6,285 nt of DNA from Bdellovibrio sp. (lineage in GTDB: Bacteria > Myxococcota > SpSt-1050): the NCBI GenBank assembly GCA_020725805.1, contig DYEF01000056.1, positions 1 through 6,285 of the forward strand, written 5' to 3'. Both the position numbers and the translations under genes were made by a program. The notes beneath the pieces are model-generated. The model was not told the DNA's origin. It worked only from the letters and a program-made list of their open reading frames with translations, and ran no database searches. Every line of letters starts with the position of its first letter. Position 1 is the stretch's first letter. This document shows positions 1-6,191 of this stretch, one piece after another.

Positions 1-122
1 ATGACATCAAATTGCGTTCCAGATTTTTGGCAGGCACCGGTTGAATAGCAGAGAGAGGGAGAAAAGAAAAGGGATATGGGATAATGGGAGGTGAGTGGTA
101 ATATGCAGTGAAATCAACAGGT
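1..122. other. Upstream non-coding stretch
   Basis: No supportable gene. Two forward frames are open from the window edge and stop almost at once (TGA at 42-44, TAG at 46-48). Either could be the last codons of a gene lying to the left, but a tail this short cannot be identified. Positions 50-74 are an unbroken 25-base purine run, and the purine-rich character continues to about 100. The hexamer GGCACC at 33-38, within CAGGCACCGG, also occurs at 159-164. In inverted form it appears three times after the gene, so this stretch probably belongs to the same interspersed repeat family. Confidence 0.5.
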
Positions 123-160
123 TAGAACTAATTCTACCTGGTAGAACTAATTCTACCTGG
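123..160. repeat. 19-bp perfect tandem duplication with dyad symmetry
   Basis: The unit TAGAACTAATTCTACCTGG occurs at 123-141 and again, identically, at 142-160. Each unit contains TAGAA-CTAA-TTCTA. The second copy extends to a perfect 7-bp inverted repeat, GGTAGAA (140-146) and TTCTACC (151-157), around a 4-base loop. The first copy has a similar dyad with one bulged T (120-138). Tandem dyads upstream of a gene can be operators, but they can also be pieces of a repetitive element. The recurrence of the motif downstream of the gene favours the second reading. Confidence 0.85.
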
Positions 161-164
161 CACC
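150..164 (+). repeat. Left copy of a gene-flanking 15-bp inverted repeat
   Basis: ATTCTACCTGGCACC here is the exact reverse complement of GGTGCCAGGTAGAAT at 6151-6165. The two copies bracket the whole coding region. The first tandem unit at 131-141 matches the inner 11 bases as well. Function is not shown by the sequence; candidates are a short interspersed (REP- or MITE-like) repeat or the ends of a transferred segment. Confidence 0.8.
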
Positions 165-184
165 GGGGGTCCACTTAGGGGGTC
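165..184. repeat. GGGGGTC direct repeat, 13-bp period
   Basis: GGGGGTC occurs at 165-171 and 178-184, separated by CACTTA. It abuts the GGCACC motif at 159-164, so the composite GGCACC-GGGGGTC block looks like the edge of a repetitive element rather than a promoter part. No protein-coding role is visible. Confidence 0.6.
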
Positions 185-212
185 TGTGAATGACTTGCTT
201 AACTGAAAGTAT

Positions 213-241
213 TTGAAATTCAGAACGCTATATGTTAAAAG
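213..241 (+). promoter_or_regulatory. Weak sigma70-like promoter candidate
   Basis: TTGAAA (213-218) matches the -35 consensus at four or five positions. After 17 bases comes TAAAAG (236-241), a poor -10 box. TATGTT at 231-236 is a better -10 by sequence but is badly spaced. A start of transcription near 248 would leave a leader of about 30 nt before the ATG. A second pair, TTAAAA (235-240) and TATACT (257-262), would start transcription on the ribosome binding site and is less plausible. This is pattern matching only; the true promoter may lie elsewhere or use another sigma factor. Confidence 0.22.
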
Positions 242-263
242 TACGTATCTCTCTTTTATACTC

Positions 264-270
264 AGGAGGT
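264..270 (+). promoter_or_regulatory. Strong Shine-Dalgarno that fixes the start at 279
   Basis: AGGAGGT is a perfect anti-16S match, with 8 bases between it and the ATG at 279-281. It selects this ATG over the in-frame TTG at 213. Starting at 279 also places a clean signal peptide at the N terminus, whereas the TTG start would bury it behind 22 polar and basic residues. Confidence 0.93.
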
Positions 271-278
271 GTTTTAAT

Positions 279-335
279 ATGCTTAAATATCTTGTAACGT
301 TAATATTGTTGGGTTCACTGTTAATCTCTGCCTGT
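279..335 (+). other. Lipoprotein signal peptide and lipidation Cys19
   Basis: A short n-region (MLK) is followed by a hydrophobic core at about residues 5-16 and the lipobox ISAC, with Cys19 encoded at 333-335. By family knowledge, Lgt would acylate this Cys and signal peptidase II would cleave before it. Residue +2 after the Cys is Asp20, then a second cysteine, Cys21. In Enterobacteria Asp at +2 retains lipoproteins in the inner membrane, but that rule does not hold in all Gram-negative lineages, so final location is uncertain. Confidence 0.92.
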
Positions 336-3300
336 GACTGTGGTGGTGAGCCTGAATGGAAACTTGATGATATTAACACTGTTACAGATGTAGCTTCCGA
401 TATTTCCTCGGATGCTGTTTTGGATGTAATATCTGATGCAAAACCTTCTGATACGTTTGAAGATATATCGGATACAGGTGATGTTGATACGGGCGATATC
501 TTAAGCGATGTGTTGGCTGATATCCTAACAGATGCCGAGGATGTTATAGATATTCAGGAAGACATAGCTGATATTTCAGAAGATGTTGCAGATGCTTCTG
601 ATACGAGCCTGAATGATGCCTCAAACGATGTATCCGGGGATATCTCTTCAGATATTCTGAATGATGCAGAAAATGATGTGGTACAGCCGGATGCATTAAC
701 GGATATTACTGAAGACATAATCAGTAGTGATGTATCAGAAGATATTTCCGGTGATACCGGGATAGTGGCAACTACAATTAAAGAGTGTCCGAAATCGCCC
801 AATAATCTTACAACTATTACTTTTGAGTTTGCAAATCCGCTCACGACGTCTTTTGAGTGCAAATTAAATGATTCCAACTGGGCACTTTGCAATTCACCTT
901 ACGAGATACCGAATAGTCAGATTACAGATCTGCCCGATGGTGATAACACATTTATGGTAAGGGCGATTATCAACGGCAATCCGGAAGATGTTCCGGCAGA
1001 TTGTAGATGGGTCAAGGATACAATTGCTCCGGATACACTCTTTTCATCCCAACCCGACTTTGAATGTAAAAACTATGTCTCTCTTGAAGTTGAGGCAACA
1101 GAAGAGGGTTGCAAATTCGAGTATTCACTAGACGGCTCTGGCTGGATTCAGACGGATATACCGATTGAACTTAATAATCTTTCAGAAGGTGAACATACAA
1201 TAAGAATCAGAGCGATTGATAAGGCCGGCAACGTAGATGATACACCGCTTGAGTACAGGTTTAGGACGGATACTGTATCACCTGACGTTACGATTCTCAG
1301 CAGACCGGATGCCTTTATTAATAAGAACTTTGCCAGTTTTACCTTTACCTCCTCAGATACGGCTGCAGTCTTTATGTGTTCGTTCGACTGGAGTGCCTTC
1401 TATGAGTGTCAATCGCCACAGCTATACACAAATCTTTCTGAACAGGTACATATATTCAGGATTTATTCAAAAGACACCTGCAATAATCAGTCTCAGATTC
1501 AGGAATATGTCTTTACTGTGGATATAACACCCCCTGAGAGTACGATAACCTCAAAACCGGCTCTGGTTTCAAACAACCCGAATCCGTCTTTTGCGTTTAT
1601 CTGCTCCGAAGAATCAACTTCGGAGTGTAAACTAGATAACGGTAATTTCTCTTTGTGCGCTTCGCCTGTGGGATATAATAATCTGCAGGATGGTGAACAC
1701 AGGTTCGAGGTCAGATGTACTGACAAGGCAGGCAATACTGACCAGTCTCCGGCACAATATATCTGGACGATAGATACTCTTCCCCCTGAAACAACACTTC
1801 TTTCGAAACCGTCCAGTCCTTCACAGTTCAAAAATGCGACATTTGAATTTTCCTGTTCGGAGAGCGGAACAGCCGAATGCTCTCTTGACAACTCTGCCTA
1901 CACCTCCTGCACCTCTCCCAAAACCTATACTAACATTAATGACGGCAATCACAATTTCTCCGTCAGGTGTGTAGATGAGGCAGGAAACCGTGACCCGTCT
2001 CCGTCGACTTATAGCTGGCTTATTGATACGACGCCCCCTGTTACAACAATTACCGAGGGACCACAGAGTTATACAAAGAGTACATCGGCAACATTTAGAT
2101 TCAGCTGTAATGAAGGTGGTGCACTCGAGTGCAGATTGGATTCCCAGAACTGGTCCCCCTGCACATCCCCCAAAGTTTATATAAATCTCGTAAACGGGGC
2201 GCATACCTTTTCGGCAAGGTGCACTGATAATGCAGGGAATGTTGAGACATCTCCGCCGGTATTTAACTGGATCGTGGATACAATTCCTCCCGAAACATCT
2301 ATTGTCAGTCATCCTCCTGCTGTATCGAAATCAACGACAGCAGATTTTGTATTCGGTTCGAATGAATCGGATGTAACATACGAATGTTCACTCAATGACG
2401 GGGCATATTCACCCTGCCTTGCGAATCAGCAGTTTGTCAATCTATCGGAAGGACAGAATAAGGTCTGTGTAAGAGCAACGGACAGGGCCGGTAATACGGA
2501 TTCGACGCCTGCCTGCTATCAGTGGACTATCGATGTAACTCCTCCGGATACTATAATTACCTCCAACCCGCCTTCTCTTACAAACCAGACCGTTGCTACA
2601 TTTACATTTGATTCGAATGAAAGCGGTACTACTTTCGAGTGTTCACTTGATAACTCTGCATTTGTTGCCTGCACTTCTCCCCGAGTATATTCGGGACTAA
2701 GCCACGGGGTTCACAATTTCAGGGTAAGGGCAGTGGACGTGGCCGGCAATACCGACCCGACACCTGCGGAATATATCTGGGAAGTCGATATAGAAGCACC
2801 CAAGAGCACGATACTGACATATCCTCCGAATCCTTCAAATTCAGCAAATGCAACATTCACCTTCTCTTCCAATGACCCCAATGCGACCTATGAATGTTCA
2901 CTCGATGGTCTCCCGTTCTCCCCCTGTACATCGCCAAAATCATATTTTTCGCTTGCAGAGGGGAGTCACGTCTTCAGAGTGAGGGCAAAAGATACACTTG
3001 GGAATACCGAACTTAACCCGGCTACATATACATGGGATATAGACCTTACATCCCCCGATACTGCCATTACGTCATTTCCGCCGGATCCGACTAACAATCC
3101 CGCCCCCTCGTTCTTTTTTGTTTCGAGCGAGGGAGGTTCGACTTTTGAATGTTCGTACGATTTCGGTGCATATTTTGTCTGCACCTCTCCTCATATCTGG
3201 AGCAACATATCAGAGGGATTGAGGTACTTTTCGGTCAGGGCAAAGGACAAGGCCGGTAATATTGACCCGACTCCCGCACAGTATAGTTTTAATGTTGACC

Positions 3301-6113
3301 TGACAGAACCCGAGACATATATAGTAAACAAGCCGGCAAATCCGACCAGACAGACCTCTGCAACGTTTACTTTCTACTCGAATGAATCTGACAGCACGTT
3401 TGAATGCAAACTTGATTCAGGTAACTACTTGCCCTGCACAAGTCCTGTGATTTACAATTCTCTTGCAGACGGAATGCATACCTTCTATGTGAGGGCAACA
3501 GACCTTGCCGGCAATAAAGATTCAACTCCTTCTGAGTATGAGTGGAAGATTGATACAGTCCCGCCCGAAACGACTATTCTGACGGGGCCGCCCTCTGTAA
3601 CCAGCAGCAAGAATGCACAGTTTACCTTTGAATGCACTGATGACACGCTACCCTGCACATTCGAATGTTCGCTCGACGGAGCTGCCTTTACACTCTGTAC
3701 CTCGCCTGTTCAATATACAAATCTCACCGACGGTAATCATACATTCAGGGTGAGAGGAATTGATGCCGCCCAGAACACAGACCCGACACCGGCACAGTAC
3801 AGCTGGAGAGTGGATACAATACCTCCTCAGGCATTTATTGACAGTATGCCCGGTAATCCGAGCCTCGTTACAGATGCAACATTTACCTTCCACTGTAATG
3901 AGACAGCCACGACGGAATGCTCTCTCGACGGAGCACCTTACTCCTCCTGTACATCCCCAAAATCCTATTCAGGACTATCTGTTGGAACACATACATTTGC
4001 TGTCAGATGTATCGACCTTGCAAATAATGTCTCCTCTCCTGTACAATACAGCTGGGATATAATGCTGTTTAAGGTCGAACGGGTCGATGCACCGAGATTC
4101 TTCACAAATTTCTTTAATCGTGCGATAAAGACCGATTCAAATAATATTCCTCACATTGTCTACGGAGGCGATAATCTGTATCATGCATATCTTTCAGGCT
4201 CGAATTTTGTCACGGAGGTAATAGACAACAGCCCCGGACTCGGAGAGTATGCATCGCTTTTTATTGATAAAAATGATTATATGCACATCAGCTATTACAA
4301 CCCAACCAATTTGTCACTTATGTATGCGACTAACTCGGGTGGTGTGTGGTCGAAAACTACAATAGATTCGGGAAATAATGTGGGAATGTACTCTTCCATA
4401 GCAGTGGACAATAACGGTTTTGTTCATATTGCCTATTATGATGCAACAACATACGACCTCAAATATGCTACAAATCTGAGCGGTGTATGGGTCACTCAGG
4501 TAGTCGAATCACAGTTTATATCGGGGGAGTACTGCAGTATAGCGGTCGATTCTCTGAATAATCCCCACATTGCATATTACAAGAGAGGTTTTACTCCAAA
4601 TAAAGGAGTGTTGCAGTATGCCACAAAAGTCGGAGCCGTATGGAGCATACAGACCCTCGATGATCAGGGAGACGGAGTGTATGTTGGTCAGTTTACCTCG
4701 ATATTCATCGATAGATTCGGTAATATCCACATCAGCTATTTCGATGCAACCCAGTATGACCTGAGATATGTAAGCAATATCAGCGGAGTTTGGAGCACAC
4801 CGGTAATAGTGGAATCCACCAGTGATGTCGGGAGATACAATTCGCTGGTCGTTGACAACAACGGATTTGTGCATATTACGTATTACAACAATTCGAATGG
4901 TACCTTGAGATATGCCAACAATGTGTCCGGTTCATTCGTCCCCTCTCTTGTTGACAACTCGGCAAGTGTCGGTATACACAACTCCCTTGCCATTGACAAA
5001 AACGGTATTTTGCATGCGTCATACTATGATTCCACCAATGCCAAGGTTAAATATGCAATGAGACTTACGACCGGGAACTGGACGAATTTCAGATTCGTAG
5101 ATACAGCAGGCTCTGTCGGACAGTATCCGTCTATTTATCTGGATTCGCTGAAAAGACCTCACATTTGTTATTATGATGCCTTCTTTGGCGGTGAACTGAA
5201 GTATGCATATAAGGCATCCGGTGTATGGAATCTCTCTACCATTGATAACGGGGGAGTATCGAATTACAATGTGGGCAGGTATTGTAATATCAAAACCGAC
5301 AGTTCAAACAAGGTTCATATCAGTTATCTCGATATATCCAGAGGGAATATCAAGTATATTACAAACAGTTCGGGCGGATGGGTATCCGAAAATCCTGACA
5401 ATATAAATACGGTGGGACAATTCCAGACATCTCTTGCGGTAGATTCAAACGGGAAAATCCACATAAGTTATTATGATAGTGCAAACGGAGGAGAACTCAG
5501 ATATTCGAATAATATAAATGGCTACTGGGTCTCGGCCGTTGTGGATGACGGAGGAGCGACAAATACCAATGTCGGACAATATAATTCGATAGCGGTTGAT
5601 AAAAACGGCTTTGTGCATATTTCTTACTATGATGCTACAAATGCCGATTTAAAATATGCTACGAATGTCTCAGGAAGTTTTGTAACCTATACGATTGACT
5701 CGGCAGGGAGCGTCGGTTCTTATACAGCTATTGCCCTTGATTCAAATGGTTATCCTGTAATAAGTTATTATGATGCAGCGCCAAACTATAATCTGAAAGT
5801 AGCATCCTTTGACGGGACAAACTGGACTGTATCCGTTGCCGACTCGCACGTAAATAATGTGGGATTGTATACATCAATTTCAGTGGATGGAAACAATAAG
5901 ATTCATATAGCCTATTATGATGCAACAATTTACAAAGTGAAGTATGCAACAAACAAATATGGAAGCTGGCAGAACTTCACGATTGACACCGAAGGCAGAT
6001 TAGGTACAAACGGCTATACAACAGGAATCTTTGCAACCCAGACAGGAATGGTTCACATATTATACTATGATTACCTTATGAGAGACCTGAAGTACGCTAC
6101 AAATGAAAATTGA
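279..6113 (+). CDS. Giant lipoprotein with Ig-like stalk and C-terminal beta-propeller
   Basis: No named family is recognised. The 1944-residue product has five visible parts. Residues 1-18 are a lipoprotein signal peptide with lipobox I16-S17-A18-C19. Residues 30-159 are an acidic linker with 35 Asp. Residues 165-1261 are thirteen Ig-like repeats carrying motifs such as FEC.LD, CTSP, VR[AC].D.AGN and Y.W..D. Residues 1262-1944 are fourteen four-stranded propeller units carrying D.NG.VHI.YYDA, LKYATN and SG.W. The stop is TGA at 6111-6113. The many paired cysteines suit folding in an oxidising exported compartment. No protease, glycosidase, kinase or nuclease signature was seen, and there is no LPXTG or similar C-terminal anchor; the chain ends inside the last propeller unit. 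Adhesion or binding of a surface ligand is inferred from architecture alone. The frame is uninterrupted, so the gene appears intact. No gene neighbour is visible. Confidence 0.95.
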   Translation: MLKYLVTLILLGSLLISACDCGGEPEWKLDDINTVTDVASDISSDAVLDVISDAKPSDTFEDISDTGDVDTGDILSDVLADILTDAEDVIDIQEDIADISEDVADASDTSLNDASNDVSGDISSDILNDAENDVVQPDALTDITEDIISSDVSEDISGDTGIVATTIKECPKSPNNLTTITFEFANPLTTSFECKLNDSNWALCNSPYEIPNSQITDLPDGDNTFMVRAIINGNPEDVPADCRWVKDTIAPDTLFSSQPDFECKNYVSLEVEATEEGCKFEYSLDGSGWIQTDIPIELNNLSEGEHTIRIRAIDKAGNVDDTPLEYRFRTDTVSPDVTILSRPDAFINKNFASFTFTSSDTAAVFMCSFDWSAFYECQSPQLYTNLSEQVHIFRIYSKDTCNNQSQIQEYVFTVDITPPESTITSKPALVSNNPNPSFAFICSEESTSECKLDNGNFSLCASPVGYNNLQDGEHRFEVRCTDKAGNTDQSPAQYIWTIDTLPPETTLLSKPSSPSQFKNATFEFSCSESGTAECSLDNSAYTSCTSPKTYTNINDGNHNFSVRCVDEAGNRDPSPSTYSWLIDTTPPVTTITEGPQSYTKSTSATFRFSCNEGGALECRLDSQNWSPCTSPKVYINLVNGAHTFSARCTDNAGNVETSPPVFNWIVDTIPPETSIVSHPPAVSKSTTADFVFGSNESDVTYECSLNDGAYSPCLANQQFVNLSEGQNKVCVRATDRAGNTDSTPACYQWTIDVTPPDTIITSNPPSLTNQTVATFTFDSNESGTTFECSLDNSAFVACTSPRVYSGLSHGVHNFRVRAVDVAGNTDPTPAEYIWEVDIEAPKSTILTYPPNPSNSANATFTFSSNDPNATYECSLDGLPFSPCTSPKSYFSLAEGSHVFRVRAKDTLGNTELNPATYTWDIDLTSPDTAITSFPPDPTNNPAPSFFFVSSEGGSTFECSYDFGAYFVCTSPHIWSNISEGLRYFSVRAKDKAGNIDPTPAQYSFNVDLTEPETYIVNKPANPTRQTSATFTFYSNESDSTFECKLDSGNYLPCTSPVIYNSLADGMHTFYVRATDLAGNKDSTPSEYEWKIDTVPPETTILTGPPSVTSSKNAQFTFECTDDTLPCTFECSLDGAAFTLCTSPVQYTNLTDGNHTFRVRGIDAAQNTDPTPAQYSWRVDTIPPQAFIDSMPGNPSLVTDATFTFHCNETATTECSLDGAPYSSCTSPKSYSGLSVGTHTFAVRCIDLANNVSSPVQYSWDIMLFKVERVDAPRFFTNFFNRAIKTDSNNIPHIVYGGDNLYHAYLSGSNFVTEVIDNSPGLGEYASLFIDKNDYMHISYYNPTNLSLMYATNSGGVWSKTTIDSGNNVGMYSSIAVDNNGFVHIAYYDATTYDLKYATNLSGVWVTQVVESQFISGEYCSIAVDSLNNPHIAYYKRGFTPNKGVLQYATKVGAVWSIQTLDDQGDGVYVGQFTSIFIDRFGNIHISYFDATQYDLRYVSNISGVWSTPVIVESTSDVGRYNSLVVDNNGFVHITYYNNSNGTLRYANNVSGSFVPSLVDNSASVGIHNSLAIDKNGILHASYYDSTNAKVKYAMRLTTGNWTNFRFVDTAGSVGQYPSIYLDSLKRPHICYYDAFFGGELKYAYKASGVWNLSTIDNGGVSNYNVGRYCNIKTDSSNKVHISYLDISRGNIKYITNSSGGWVSENPDNINTVGQFQTSLAVDSNGKIHISYYDSANGGELRYSNNINGYWVSAVVDDGGATNTNVGQYNSIAVDKNGFVHISYYDATNADLKYATNVSGSFVTYTIDSAGSVGSYTAIALDSNGYPVISYYDAAPNYNLKVASFDGTNWTVSVADSHVNNVGLYTSISVDGNNKIHIAYYDATIYKVKYATNKYGSWQNFTIDTEGRLGTNGYTTGIFATQTGMVHILYYDYLMRDLKYATNEN
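366..755 (+). repeat. Asp-rich linker with a four-residue period
   Basis: Residues 30-159 contain 35 Asp in 130 positions, 7 Glu, and a single basic residue (Lys55). Most Asp recur every fourth residue as D-[V/I/A]-x-x, for example at 37-41-45-49-53, 73-77-81-85, 113-117-121-125-129-133 and 151-155-159. Of the 35 Asp codons, 33 are GAT; only Asp95 and Asp146 use GAC. The segment is probably an extended or disordered spacer between the lipid anchor and the folded domains. Calcium binding is possible, but no EF-hand, dockerin or RTX nonapeptide is present. Confidence 0.85.
771..4061 (+). repeat. Array of thirteen Ig-like domains
   Basis: The first domain (771-1025) is divergent. Twelve clearer ones start at 1026, 1278, 1530, 1782, 2034, 2286, 2541, 2796, 3051, 3306, 3561 and 3822. 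Lengths are 84 residues for the first five, 85 for the next five, then 87 and 80. The consensus runs PP-[ED]-T-x-I, then P, ATF.F, S-N-E, FECSLD, CTSP, Y..L..G.H.F.VR, D.AGN.D.TPA.Y.W.[IV]D. A cysteine pair spaced exactly 10 residues apart (FEC to CTSP) is kept in all but the domain at 1026. Repeats are diverged at the DNA level, so this is not a recent expansion. Such arrays usually serve as stalks or adhesive modules. Confidence 0.9.
4062..6110 (+). repeat. Fourteen beta-propeller-type repeats
   Basis: Units begin at about 4119, 4251, 4392, 4533, 4695, 4839, 4980, 5127, 5283, 5427, 5583, 5724, 5871 and 6021. A typical unit has four predicted strands: SIAVD, VHI.YYDA, DLKYATN and SG.W....ID, then a VG.Y turn. 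Most spacings are 47-52 residues (44 for the first, 54 for the fourth). The last unit ends after its third strand (LKYATNEN). The segment at 4068-4088 (FKVERVD), before the first unit, has the W-to-D spacing of the missing fourth strand, which fits ring closure. Fourteen units most simply make two seven-bladed propellers. The fold is inferred from pattern; it is not the sialidase Asp-box type. Confidence 0.8.
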
Positions 6114-6129
6114 GAGCTCCTGCTAATCA

Positions 6130-6191
6130 GTACCAGTTATGCACGGTTGTGGTGCCAGGTAGAATGCGGTGCCGATTGAGGTGCCTGGTAC
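6130..6191. repeat. Possible stem-loop carrying three GGTGCC motifs
   Basis: GTACCAG (6130-6136) pairs with CTGGTAC (6185-6191). After a four-base bulge, GCAC (6141-6144) pairs with GTGC (6181-6184), giving an 11-bp interrupted stem around a 36-base loop. GGTGCC occurs at 6151, 6168 and 6180. There is no adjoining T tract, so a role as an intrinsic terminator is weak. It may instead be a structured repetitive element related to the upstream motif. Confidence 0.45.
6151..6165 (-). repeat. Right copy of the gene-flanking 15-bp inverted repeat
   Basis: GGTGCCAGGTAGAAT is the exact reverse complement of 150-164. A related sequence, GGTGCCTGGTA at 6180-6190, differs from the first 11 bases by one central A/T change. 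The copies point inward from both sides of the gene. Confidence 0.8.

Noticed and set aside
1-48. Fifteen-codon frame beginning with ATG at the first base
   Set aside because: It has no upstream context, and a second frame is also open from the edge to 44. A tail this short cannot be called a gene.
86-111. GGGAGGTG followed by ATG-CAG-TGA, a possible two-codon leader
   Set aside because: The purine-rich context makes a Shine-Dalgarno-like string likely by chance, and nothing downstream suggests attenuation.
213-278. In-frame TTG at 213 as an alternative start
   Set aside because: No ribosome binding site precedes it, and it would place 22 polar and basic residues before the signal peptide. 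The ATG at 279 has a perfect Shine-Dalgarno sequence.
366-755. RTX, dockerin or EF-hand calcium-binding repeats
   Set aside because: There is no GGxGxD nonapeptide and no DxDxDG loop; the Asp period is four residues.
1821-2312. Open antisense frame of 163 codons, and other antisense or shifted frames within the gene
   Set aside because: They lie wholly over a well-supported coding frame and encode Cys- and Arg-rich sequence mirroring the Ig repeats. None has domain motifs or a convincing start site.
771-6110. CRISPR array or recent DNA tandem repeat
   Set aside because: The periodicity is at protein level in an unbroken frame, and units are well diverged in DNA.
4062-6110. Sialidase (Asp-box) or FG-GAP integrin-type propeller
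   Set aside because: The S.D.G.TW Asp-box and the DGD calcium loop with FG-GAP spacing are absent; the D.NG.VHI.YYDA motif is different.
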